NCBI GenBank assembly: GCA_024275485.1 | Contig: JAJRZA010000059.1 | Span: 1 to 64,000 of the forward strand | Direction: 5' to 3' | DNA from: Candidatus Krumholzibacteriota bacterium | Lineage (GTDB): Bacteria > Krumholzibacteriota > Krumholzibacteriia > LZORAL124-64-63 | Length of the DNA: 64,000 nt | The notes under the pieces: generated by a model | What the model was told of the DNA's origin: nothing | Database searches by the model: none | The model's input: the letters and a program-made list of their open reading frames with translations, nothing else | Part shown: positions 1-8,048 of the stretch, piece by piece | Position numbering within the stretch: position 1 is the first letter of the stretch | How the letters are laid out: each line of letters starts with the position of its first letter | Translations under genes and position numbers: made by a program

Positions 1-78
1 AGCCCTCGGATAAGGGTTTGTGATGAATGCACTTGGGAGATGGGCAGTGTGGTGGTTGCCAGCCCTTGGGTATTGTTT

Positions 79-97
79 TTGAGTATTTCATACTCAA
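79..97. repeat. Perfect inverted repeat (8-bp stem, 3-nt loop)
   Basis: TTGAGTAT and ATACTCAA are separated by TTC, downstream of the UbiA-like gene that ends at 148 on the minus strand. On the minus strand the hairpin is followed by AAAAC, not a U-tract, so it is not a typical intrinsic terminator. It could be an mRNA 3'-end stabilising hairpin or an operator for a gene beyond the left edge. Bases 1-147 hold no convincing gene. Confidence 0.35.
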
Positions 98-147
98 GGA
101 CTGGCAGATCTGGGGCCAGGAACATTTTCGGGGGCACAACTGACTAT

Positions 148-1140
148 TTAAAGGTACCAGGCGGCGATGAGGCAGGCGTCGATCACGGCCCAAAGGGTAA
201 GCGCCCGGTACATTTTTTTTTCCTGAGCGGCGCAGTCCAGATCCGGTTCCTGGGCTAGCCAGGTCAGCAGGTGCCCCAGCCAGGCGACCAAACCTGCAGC
301 CGGTAGGATATAGGCCCAACCCGTTCCCCGCTGCCACAACCCCAAAGCCATGGCTGCTCCGGCAAAACCGGCCAGGACGACCGACAACCACAGGGACGGC
401 TTCACTCCCAAAGCCGTGCACAACGTGTGGTCTGATCGACGCCGATCCTCGTCAATCTGATAGATTTGGGTCAGGGGATACATGGAGCCGAAGAGCAGGG
501 CAAACCCCAGCACAAACCAACCTACCCCACCCTGGAAAGCAGTCAGGATTTGTTGGCTGATGGTACCCTGCAGGCCGGGCCAGGGGACAAATCGCCAACC
601 TCCGGCGGTGCAGGCGTTGCTGCCGGCGCCAAAATAGGCCGCCTGACCAGCCAGCAGACCAGCCAGGGTGGTGCCCCCTCCGTAACCCAGCATGTTCACC
701 AACAGATCGAGACCGGGTTTGGCCTTCAGTCTGACCAGGGGATGGGAATACATGACTGAAAGCAGGATGCTGAATCCAACCACCGCTGCAAAGGCCTTTC
801 CTACCACGAACCAGGCCAAGACGGCGCCGAACACCATGAACAGGAAGGCGGCTGCAGCCAGCCAGGAGGGTGGTTGAGGCGGATCCGGAAGATAGGCCAC
901 CGGTCCGGTGTCCTTGTCGTAGGCGCTGTTGAAGGCCAGGGTTCCACCATTGAGAAAGACCACCCAGACCAACCAGGCGGTGGCCAGCAGCGTGACCGAA
1001 GCCGGATTGAACCAGCAGCCGCCACCGCGGGCGGCCGGCGCCGTCAGCATCACCGTAACCATAAACTGGAAAGTGAGGATGGACCACTGGTCGGGCCGGG
1101 TCAGACGCCAGGCGTCTTTGATTTGTCGGGAAAAACTCAC
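148..1140 (-). CDS. UbiA-family prenyltransferase
   Basis: A 330-residue integral membrane protein of the UbiA family, which transfers polyprenyl groups from diphosphates onto aromatic or other acceptors in the cytoplasmic membrane. Visible marks are an Asp-rich loop NSAYDKDTG (residues 71-79), YSHPLVRLK (131-139) and a second Asp-rich loop DEDRRRSDHT (230-239), set between hydrophobic helices. The first loop lacks the classic leading Asp of NDxxDxxxD. The start is GTG, and the GTGA overlaps the stop of the DUF116 gene, so translation is probably coupled. It is the third gene of the operon SpoU methyltransferase - DUF116 - UbiA. The acceptor substrate cannot be read from sequence; no quinone, haem or archaeal-lipid genes lie next to it. 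Confidence 0.85.
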   Translation of the reverse strand: MSFSRQIKDAWRLTRPDQWSILTFQFMVTVMLTAPAARGGGCWFNPASVTLLATAWLVWVVFLNGGTLAFNSAYDKDTGPVAYLPDPPQPPSWLAAAAFLFMVFGAVLAWFVVGKAFAAVVGFSILLSVMYSHPLVRLKAKPGLDLLVNMLGYGGGTTLAGLLAGQAAYFGAGSNACTAGGWRFVPWPGLQGTISQQILTAFQGGVGWFVLGFALLFGSMYPLTQIYQIDEDRRRSDHTLCTALGVKPSLWLSVVLAGFAGAAMALGLWQRGTGWAYILPAAGLVAWLGHLLTWLAQEPDLDCAAQEKKMYRALTLWAVIDACLIAAWYL

Positions 1141-1745
1141 GGGCCTTCGGCCATCCGGGCCTTTGGCGGGTCGCAGGTCTTGACTTGGGCCGGTTGTTGG
1201 GAAGGATCAGGTTGCCGGCCACAAACCAGCGCCAGCTGTTCTTCCAGCCAAAGCAAATCCACCCCGGCGTCCAGGCATAATTTCTCCATGGGTGGCAGAG
1301 GGGCCAACAGGGCGGGATAATCCGGCACCGTGCGCAAGGCTTTGATCAATCGATCGTGGCAGGCGGTGGCGATGATCAAATCCGGATTTCTGGTCCTGGC
1401 CATTTCGAAAGCGATGTGACTGCGAAAAGCCACCAAAGCGGTGAGGCCGAATCGATCGCAAAGCAGGGCCACATCCCCGAGGGCGCACTGTCGGCACTGC
1501 AGGCATTCTTCCAAACCATTTTGCACATCAGCCTTGCAGTCGGATTTTTTGACACAGCGGGGCATGATCAACAGCATTTTTTCCGCAGGGGAGTTTTGCA
1601 GGTGCTGGACGACCCGGTGGTTCTGACTCCGGGTCAAATTCTCCACGAGACGGTTTTCCAGATTCCCGAATGGTCGCAGCAGCCTGCGCAGCAAGGCGAC
1701 CGATGCACGGAAGACAGTCCATTGCCAGGGAGAGCGAAATTTCAT
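1137..1745 (-). CDS. DUF116 family protein
   Basis: A 202-residue DUF116 protein. The N-terminal ~35 residues are basic and amphipathic. They are followed by a Cys-rich core with C64, C70, C81, C84, C87 and C96, the spacing expected of the family and suggestive of metal or Fe-S binding. The middle section (around IIATACHDRL) matches the family's conserved ATAC segment. No reaction is established for DUF116. Here the gene overlaps its upstream neighbour by ATGA and its downstream neighbour by GTGA, so it is translationally coupled to an rRNA/tRNA methyltransferase gene and a UbiA prenyltransferase gene. Confidence 0.8.
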   Translation of the reverse strand: MKFRSPWQWTVFRASVALLRRLLRPFGNLENRLVENLTRSQNHRVVQHLQNSPAEKMLLIMPRCVKKSDCKADVQNGLEECLQCRQCALGDVALLCDRFGLTALVAFRSHIAFEMARTRNPDLIIATACHDRLIKALRTVPDYPALLAPLPPMEKLCLDAGVDLLWLEEQLALVCGRQPDPSQQPAQVKTCDPPKARMAEGP

Positions 1746-2284
1746 TTGTTCCGCCCCAGCCAGCGGCGGCGCACTTCATAGGCCAGAATCCCAAAACTTA
1801 CGGCCACGTTGAGACTTTGTTTGGTGCCGGCCATGGGGATTTCCACCGCGTGGTCGACCAGATCCAGAATATCCGAACGCACTCCGGATACCTCGTGCCC
1901 CACAACAAAACAGTGCGGGAAGGGGAACTGGAATTCCTGCCAGTCAACAGATCGGTCGGTTTGTTCCAGGGCCACCAGGGCGATGCCCTGATCCCTGATC
2001 CGGCGGGCAGCCTCGATGGAATCCTGCCAGTAATCCCAGGGAACGGTGAGGGTGGCGCCTAGGGCGGTCTTTTCAATGTCTTTGCGCGGGGGAGTGGCCG
2101 TCATGCCGGTCAGGAACAACCCTCCCAGGCCAACGGCATCGGCCGTGCGGAACATGGACCCCACATTCCAGACACTGCGAATATTGTCCAAAAGGGCAAA
2201 TGATGGCAGACGATCTGCAGACAGGCCACCAAGCAAGTTGGGGCGTTTCAATGATTTGGGTGTTTCATTTCCGTCAGGAGCCAT
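1742..2284 (-). CDS. SpoU/TrmH-family RNA 2'-O-methyltransferase
   Basis: A compact 180-residue SPOUT methyltransferase without the N-terminal substrate-binding extension of RlmB. It probably transfers a methyl group from S-adenosylmethionine to a ribose 2'-OH in tRNA or rRNA. Motif 1 is N40-VG-x3-R46-x-A48, motif 2 is the VGHEVSGV stretch (128-135), and motif 3 is MAGTKQSLNVAVSFGIL (151-167), the trefoil-knot SAM-binding loop. It is the first gene of a three-gene operon, with its stop overlapping the DUF116 start. No Shine-Dalgarno is obvious before the ATG. The RNA target is not identifiable. Confidence 0.88.
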   Translation of the reverse strand: MAPDGNETPKSLKRPNLLGGLSADRLPSFALLDNIRSVWNVGSMFRTADAVGLGGLFLTGMTATPPRKDIEKTALGATLTVPWDYWQDSIEAARRIRDQGIALVALEQTDRSVDWQEFQFPFPHCFVVGHEVSGVRSDILDLVDHAVEIPMAGTKQSLNVAVSFGILAYEVRRRWLGRNK

Positions 2285-2455
2285 GTTGTCTGGTGACTTT
2301 TTCGTTTAGGGTGGCCGCTGCATTTCTCCTCCATATTGGGGCCGAAAGCCTCGTTTGGCAACCCTGCGATGGGCCCGCCAAAACAAAACCCGTTTTAACC
2401 GCTAAATTTGGGTAAACAACAGGGACTGAAGGCCGATAATCAAAGGGAACTTCGA

Positions 2456-3904
2456 ATGGAATCGAAGTCGCAACACAAGGAAATACAGCAGTATATGAAT
2501 CGCATGACAGTGAGCCTGTGTCTGATTGCCAGGGATGAGGAAGCGTCCATCGGGATGACTATCAAATCCGTATTGGCGCTGGTGGACGAAGTGATCGTGG
2601 TTGACACGGGATCAAAAGACAATACCCGAATCATCGCCGAAGGTTATGGAGCCCGGGTTCTGGACGTGACCTGGGAAGACGATTTTTCCCTGGCACGCAA
2701 CGCTTGCCTGACCGAGGCCCTCAGCGATTGGATCCTGGTTCTGGATGCCGACGAGTTTCTCCAGCCGGTTCGGCCTGTGGAGTTCCAGGGGCTTCTGCAC
2801 GATCCCACCGCAGCCGGTTACTGCCTGCGCATGGCCAGTCCTGTGGGGGAGGAGGCCAGCCGCAACCCCACCATGATCCGTTTATTCCGCAATGATCCGG
2901 AGATTCGCTACCGTTATCCCATCTTTGAACAGATCAGTGATAGTCTCAACTGGTGGGCCGAAAAAAAGGGCCTGCAAGTCAAGGACACCGATCTGACGGT
3001 GGTTCACGAAGGTGGCCACCAGACCAACCTGGTCCGCAAGCGTCAGCGCAACCAGCGCATCCTGCACAAGGCCATGGCCGAGTTCCCCATTGAACCCTAC
3101 TTCCCATACAAGATGGGATGTGCGGGCATTCAAACTCTTGATGACGAGGTCTTGCCCACCGCGGGATTGACCACGGCTCTGGGGCATTTGCACACGGCCT
3201 GGCTGCGCCTCGAAAGCAGGGACCCACAGCATTTGAGAACCCAACGCTGGTTGCCCGATCTGGGAATCAAATCCTCGTCCGGGCTGTTGGCCCTGGAAAG
3301 GGTAGACGAAGCCCGCAAACTCATCCACCTGGTGGGAGAGCATTTTCCCAACGATCCGCGGGTGATTTTGCAAACAGCGGTGGCGGAAATCAGATATTTG
3401 GCATTGAATTGCGATGAAATGAACCCTGATGAATCCCGGAAACAGGAATCCTTGATAATCTTCAAACTGAAGGAGTTGCTGGGCAGGGCCCCTGATCCCG
3501 ATGGGTTTGCCATCGACCGGCGGGTTCTGGACCTTTATCCCTTGCGCTATCTGGGAGAGTTGGCTCTTCTCGGTGGGCACGTCAGTGAAGCGGTTGGTTA
3601 TTTTGAGCAGGCGCTCAGCCTGGATCCCGACTATTCTTTTGCCTGGTTGGGCATGGCCGAATGCTCTCGCTTTGCGGGAGACAACAAGCGTGCCCTGAAA
3701 CTTTATTTGCGGACAATAACCGAGAACGAATGGAACCACCGGGGCTGGTTGCGCGGGTGCGACTTGATGAAGGAAATGGAATTCCAGGACAACGCCGCCA
3801 GTTGGTGGCGTAGGGTGACGACTCAATTCCCTGAGCACCCGACCTTGAAACAAGCTGAACATCAAGCCCACGAAAGATCGCGCCCATTGACTCCGGTCGG
3901 TTGA
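2456..3904 (+). CDS. Family 2 glycosyltransferase with C-terminal TPR region
   Basis: A 482-residue protein whose N-terminal ~110 residues are a GT-A fold family 2 glycosyltransferase of the 'glycosyl transferase with TPR' kind. It starts TVSLCLIARDEE, has VVDTGSKDNT for nucleotide-sugar binding and the DxD metal site LDADE (about 96-100). A long helical remainder includes a clear TPR near the end (EAVGYFEQALSLDPDYSFAW). Upstream TTG codons allow a longer frame, but ATG 2456 is preceded by AAAGGGA at good spacing; ATG 2495 is also possible. The donor and acceptor are unknown; cell-surface glycan assembly is the family inference. Confidence 0.85.
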   Translation: MESKSQHKEIQQYMNRMTVSLCLIARDEEASIGMTIKSVLALVDEVIVVDTGSKDNTRIIAEGYGARVLDVTWEDDFSLARNACLTEALSDWILVLDADEFLQPVRPVEFQGLLHDPTAAGYCLRMASPVGEEASRNPTMIRLFRNDPEIRYRYPIFEQISDSLNWWAEKKGLQVKDTDLTVVHEGGHQTNLVRKRQRNQRILHKAMAEFPIEPYFPYKMGCAGIQTLDDEVLPTAGLTTALGHLHTAWLRLESRDPQHLRTQRWLPDLGIKSSSGLLALERVDEARKLIHLVGEHFPNDPRVILQTAVAEIRYLALNCDEMNPDESRKQESLIIFKLKELLGRAPDPDGFAIDRRVLDLYPLRYLGELALLGGHVSEAVGYFEQALSLDPDYSFAWLGMAECSRFAGDNKRALKLYLRTITENEWNHRGWLRGCDLMKEMEFQDNAASWWRRVTTQFPEHPTLKQAEHQAHERSRPLTPVG

Positions 3905-3933
3905 TCCGTTTCTGAAAGACCGGAGATTTTTTT

Positions 3934-5349
3934 ATGTCCCTCAGTCCTGAAACCCCTGGCGAATATTTTGAACCAGCCCCCCGGGAAACTTCTCCCGGCC
4001 GACGCATATTCACCAACCGCAACCTGCGCATGGAATCCATCGGGGCCATCGGCTTTGACATGGACCATACCCTGGCGGTCTACAATACAAAAAATTTCAA
4101 CCATCTGTGTTTCGATCTAGCGCTGGAAAGACTGATCACCGTTCACGGTTACGACCCGGTGATTCGCACCGTGCGCTGGGATCCGGACGCGGTGATTCGC
4201 GGTCTGATCGTGGACAAACAGGAAGGCAACCTGCTGAAGCTGGATGCCTACAACCATGTCACCCGGGCCCGCCGCGGTTTCCGTTTCCTGGAAAAGGAGG
4301 AGTTGCGTGAAGTCTATTCACGTGGCGATGTTCGGCTGGGCAACGACCGATTCCGCATCTTTGATACTCTCTTCGACATGCCTGAAGGCTGCATCTTTTC
4401 CGGCCTCATGGAGTTGAAGGAAACCGGTGCTGCTTGTCAGGATCGCACTCCGGAGCAGATCTACAACGAGATCCGCAAAACAGTGGACACCATGCATGCC
4501 GATGGAACCTTGAAAGCCAGAATCATTGCCGATCTCGGTCGGTTTTTTATTCCCGACCCGGACTTGGTGCCCATCCTGCGCAAATTTCGCAAGGCCGGCA
4601 ATAAACTCTTTCTGCTGACCAACAGCGAAGCTGACTACACTGCCGCGGTGATGAATTTCCTGGTAGGCGGAGAGGACGGCTCCTGGGAAGATCTCTTCGA
4701 TCTGATCATTTGTTTTTCCCGCAAGCCCGGCTTTTTTCTCCCCGGGAAAGTCGGCCACCCTCTCCAGCGGGATTCCCTGCCGCTGCTGCCCAACCGCAAC
4801 GGACGGACCTTTGTAGGTGGCGATTGTTTCTTCCTGGAAAAGCAGTTGGGTGTCGGTGGAGACGAAATCCTTTATTTTGGCGACCACACTTATGGTGATA
4901 TCCTGCGCAGCAAGAAGAGTGTCGGCTGGCGTACGGCCATGATTGTTCCCGAGGTGGAGCAGGAGGTGCAGAACCTGCGCCCTTTGCGTCACCAGTGGCG
5001 GGAACTGGCCCAGGTGGAAGAGGAGTTGGATACCCTGGTTGTGCGACGCGACCAGTTGGAGTCCGCTGAAACCCCGGATCCGGATGAGTTGACAACACTC
5101 CGGGCGGCCATCGGCGAGGCGCTGGGTAATCGGGCCCGTTTGCAGAAAATCCTGAAGGAAGCCTACAATCCCTATTGGGACAGTTTGTTTCGCGAAGGAC
5201 GGGCCTCCAGCCGCTTTGGTCGCCAAACCACGGAATTTGCTTGTATTTACACTAGCCGCGTGAGTAATTTTCTGAATTATCCGGCGGACAAATTTTTTGG
5301 ACGACACCTTGAAGTGCTGCCCCACGAACGATGGGCACTCTCTGAATAG
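3934..5349 (+). CDS. HAD-IG family 5'-nucleotidase
   Basis: A 471-residue member of the HAD-superfamily IMP/GMP-type 5'-nucleotidases (cytosolic NT5C2-like). It is predicted to remove phosphate from purine nucleotides. Motif I is FDMDHTLAVYN with nucleophile D42 and acid/base D44, motif II is LLTNS (about 230), and motif IV is YFGDHTYGDI with D317. The length and the late helical region with charged heptads (about 345-400) fit the family. The ATG follows the glycosyltransferase gene by 29 nt, and the GAPDH-like gene follows after 26 nt, suggesting one transcript. Confidence 0.88.
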   Translation: MSLSPETPGEYFEPAPRETSPGRRIFTNRNLRMESIGAIGFDMDHTLAVYNTKNFNHLCFDLALERLITVHGYDPVIRTVRWDPDAVIRGLIVDKQEGNLLKLDAYNHVTRARRGFRFLEKEELREVYSRGDVRLGNDRFRIFDTLFDMPEGCIFSGLMELKETGAACQDRTPEQIYNEIRKTVDTMHADGTLKARIIADLGRFFIPDPDLVPILRKFRKAGNKLFLLTNSEADYTAAVMNFLVGGEDGSWEDLFDLIICFSRKPGFFLPGKVGHPLQRDSLPLLPNRNGRTFVGGDCFFLEKQLGVGGDEILYFGDHTYGDILRSKKSVGWRTAMIVPEVEQEVQNLRPLRHQWRELAQVEEELDTLVVRRDQLESAETPDPDELTTLRAAIGEALGNRARLQKILKEAYNPYWDSLFREGRASSRFGRQTTEFACIYTSRVSNFLNYPADKFFGRHLEVLPHERWALSE

Positions 5350-5375
5350 AAGCCCCTGAAACCAAGGAGAACAAA

Positions 5376-6446
5376 ATGCTCGGTGCCAAGAACGTGATGG
5401 TTATCGGAACCGGTACCATCGGGGAACCCCTGATCGGACTGCTTTGCCACTTCAGGGCCCAGCTGGGCATCGACGAGGTTTTGTTCCACAAACGCACTCC
5501 TCTGCTGACGGATCGCTCAAAGGTTCAAAACCTGTTGAAACGCGGTGCCCGTCTGGTGACGGATCCGGATCGGGTGGATCAATTCGAAAAAATGGGCCTG
5601 CGGGTGGACTACACCACCGACGAGGCCATGGAAGCCTGCCGGGTGGTCATCGACTGCACACCTTCGGGCAATTCCATGAAGGAAAAACTCTACTCCCGTT
5701 TTGAAGACAACACCGACCTGTTCATTGCCCAGGGCAGTGAATTTGGATTCGGTAAGCAATACGCCCGGGGCATAAACGACGAGGTCCTGGTTCCCAGTGA
5801 AGACAAATACCTCCAGGTTGTCAGTTGCAATACGCACAACCTGTCGGTTTTGTTGAACACCTTCGGCATTGACCGGGAGGGACCGAAAAACCTTGTGGAG
5901 GGTCGCTTCGTTTGTCTGCGCCGGAGCAATGATATCAGCCAGGACAGCAACTTCATGCCCAGTCCCCAGGTGGGCGTCCACAAGGACGAGCGCTTCGGCA
6001 CCCACCATGCCCGCGATGCCTGGCACCTCTTCGGTACCCTGGGTCACGACCTGAATATTTTCAGCTCGGCCATGAAGATGAACACCCAGCTGATGCACAT
6101 CATCCAGTATCACCTCAAGGTGGAAAAACCCGTCACCTACGCAGAGTTGGTGGGCCGCGTGGTGGATAACGACCGACTGGCCATCACCTACAAGACCACG
6201 GCCAACAGCATCTTTTCTTTTGGGCGGGATCATGGCTTCTGCGGACGCATTCTGAACCAGTCGGTTATTCCGGTGGAAAGTCTGCACGTCAGCGAAGATG
6301 GTAGGGGAATTTCGGGATTCTGTTTCACGCCCCAGGACGGGAACAGTTTGCTCAGCTCAGTGGCGGCCGCGATTTGGGGTTTGTACCCGGAAACCTACGA
6401 GCGCATTATTCAGTGCCTGAAACCGTATTTCTTCAACGAAGTCTAG
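5376..6446 (+). CDS. Type II (archaeal-type) glyceraldehyde-3-phosphate dehydrogenase-like protein
   Basis: A 356-residue NAD(P)-binding dehydrogenase. The N-terminus has the Rossmann motif GTGTIG (11-16). Then come VIDCTPSG and the catalytic-cysteine segment SCNTHNL with C151, matching the SCNTTGL motif of archaeal phosphorylating GAPDH rather than the SCTTN of ordinary bacterial GAPDH. A later MNTQLMHIIQYH segment resembles the C-terminal substrate-binding part of type II enzymes. Whether it acts on glyceraldehyde-3-phosphate or on another acyl-phosphate/aldehyde cannot be told. It has a good SD (AAGGAG) before the ATG. It is convergent with the next gene; only 8 nt separate the two stops. 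Confidence 0.7.
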   Translation: MLGAKNVMVIGTGTIGEPLIGLLCHFRAQLGIDEVLFHKRTPLLTDRSKVQNLLKRGARLVTDPDRVDQFEKMGLRVDYTTDEAMEACRVVIDCTPSGNSMKEKLYSRFEDNTDLFIAQGSEFGFGKQYARGINDEVLVPSEDKYLQVVSCNTHNLSVLLNTFGIDREGPKNLVEGRFVCLRRSNDISQDSNFMPSPQVGVHKDERFGTHHARDAWHLFGTLGHDLNIFSSAMKMNTQLMHIIQYHLKVEKPVTYAELVGRVVDNDRLAITYKTTANSIFSFGRDHGFCGRILNQSVIPVESLHVSEDGRGISGFCFTPQDGNSLLSSVAAAIWGLYPETYERIIQCLKPYFFNEV

Positions 6447-6458
6447 GAGTACTCCTAG
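6443..6458. repeat. Perfect 16-bp palindrome spanning two convergent stop codons
   Basis: CTAGGAGTACTCCTAG is fully self-complementary. It contains the TAG stop of the GAPDH-like gene on the plus strand and the TAG stop of the TPR gene on the minus strand. It has no loop and no T-tract, so it is a poor hairpin terminator. It may limit read-through between convergent genes or bind a dimeric protein. Confidence 0.5.
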
Positions 6459-7990
6459 GAGCTTCCTTCCAGTTCAATGACCAGCTCCTCCAACCGGGCC
6501 GCCTGCGAGCGTCCCACATAATCCTCATCCGATTGCTGGATGCTCCACTTCAACTGCTCCAGGGCCAGGCGCGCCTGTTTTGCGTCCCGCAGGGCCAGAT
6601 CGGTTTTGACGGCCAGCACCAGGGCAGGAACCAATCGGTTGTTGACCTCCAGAATGGGTCGCAGCTGCTCCCGGGATTTCTCGGGTTCCCCATTGTCCAG
6701 ATAAGCGCAGGCAAGTTTGACGCGGGCATGGAATTGATGGTGAAGCGGGAGGGCGCCGATCATCCCATCGACCAGGATGTTCCACTTGCGAACCCGGGTC
6801 GAAGGCTGGTCGGCCAGATCGGCGACATAGGCTTCAAATCTCTTTTCCGCCAGATCGATGTTGTGGCGGGCGGTTTGATTGTTGCGGTAAAAGTCCTGGC
6901 TACGCCAGTAAGTGAAACAGGAATCGCGTAGGGCCTGGCTCTTTCGCCATTGGCCCAGATGTGCCAGGCGAATGGCCTGGAAATATTCCGCCATTTCATC
7001 ATCCGGGTAACGCTCCAAAAAGGTTTGCGTCATTTGGCCGACTTCGGGCAACATGTCCATGGCGAGATAAGTCGTCAGCAACTCCTGGTCGACTTTGCGG
7101 CCCAGGGTGGTGCCGGCCACCATCTCGTGCACCTGGTCCATGATCTCCAGACCGGATTTGATCATCCCGCGATACAGGTAGGTTTTTCCCAGGTTGATGT
7201 ATGAGGTGTAGAATTCGGGTTGCACGGCAACGGATGTGCGGTATTCCCGGGCAGCTTCTTCGTAATCGCCCATGACGGTGAGCACATCACCAAGGCTGTC
7301 GTGGGGGTTGGCAAGATTCGGGGCGAGGAAGGCGTACTTCTTCATGTGCTCGATGGCTTGCAGGTAGTTGCCCCGGTTCAGTTCAATATAGCCCAGACGA
7401 TTATAAGCTTCGGCGAAATTGGGGTTTTTATCGAGGATACTGTGCCAGGCCTGGTATTCCTTGTCGAACTCCATTTTGGCACCGTATCGTTCGGCCACCG
7501 CGGTCATCACATGAATGTTGTTGGGTTGTTCCTTCTTCAGACGGGTCATGAGGGAATCGATCATTCCCGAAAAGCGGCTGCTGTGGCGCAGGCCAAGGCG
7601 CATCTGGGCTAACATCCGACGGTTGTCGTCATCAATCCGGGCAGTGAGGCTGTCGGCACGAGCCAGGGCGGGTTTGTACTTGTCACTCCATCCCTTGCGG
7701 GCATAGGCCATGGCCAGGGGGATGGCTGCTTCGGCCAGGGAAGAATCGAGTTCCAGGGCGGCCTCAAGGTTTTTGATGCCCTCGGTGAACTTGAATGCCT
7801 GGACCTGATTGCTGCCCAGTTGAGTCAGCTTCATGGCCTCATCATTGTTGGAGATTTTCTCCAAGGCCCCTCTGTCGGTGAATATAAAGCCGGTCCCTAT
7901 CAACAGGGCAGCCAGAAATAATCCGATGAACATCCACTTCAAGGTCGAGTCCTTCCGATAGAAAAAACGCCGATTCAAGGGATGCCACAC
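6455..7990 (-). CDS. TPR-repeat protein with one N-terminal membrane segment
   Basis: A 511-residue protein. A short basic leader is followed by one hydrophobic segment (about 19-37, IGLFLAALLIG...) that is likely an uncleaved signal anchor, so the rest lies in the periplasm. The body is a solenoid of tetratricopeptide repeats (for example FAEAYNRLGYIELNRGNYLQAIEH and PHDSLGDVLTVMGDYEEAAREY), which bind peptides or partner proteins. The start is GTG. The gene lies 58 nt downstream of, and in the same direction as, the SpoIIE-type phosphatase gene, so a shared regulatory role is possible but not shown. Confidence 0.8.
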   Translation of the reverse strand: MWHPLNRRFFYRKDSTLKWMFIGLFLAALLIGTGFIFTDRGALEKISNNDEAMKLTQLGSNQVQAFKFTEGIKNLEAALELDSSLAEAAIPLAMAYARKGWSDKYKPALARADSLTARIDDDNRRMLAQMRLGLRHSSRFSGMIDSLMTRLKKEQPNNIHVMTAVAERYGAKMEFDKEYQAWHSILDKNPNFAEAYNRLGYIELNRGNYLQAIEHMKKYAFLAPNLANPHDSLGDVLTVMGDYEEAAREYRTSVAVQPEFYTSYINLGKTYLYRGMIKSGLEIMDQVHEMVAGTTLGRKVDQELLTTYLAMDMLPEVGQMTQTFLERYPDDEMAEYFQAIRLAHLGQWRKSQALRDSCFTYWRSQDFYRNNQTARHNIDLAEKRFEAYVADLADQPSTRVRKWNILVDGMIGALPLHHQFHARVKLACAYLDNGEPEKSREQLRPILEVNNRLVPALVLAVKTDLALRDAKQARLALEQLKWSIQQSDEDYVGRSQAARLEELVIELEGSS

Positions 7991-8048
7991 CTCGAATCGC
8001 TGGTTTCAATTGATACCTACGAGCAAACCCCATCTGGGGTTACATTTA

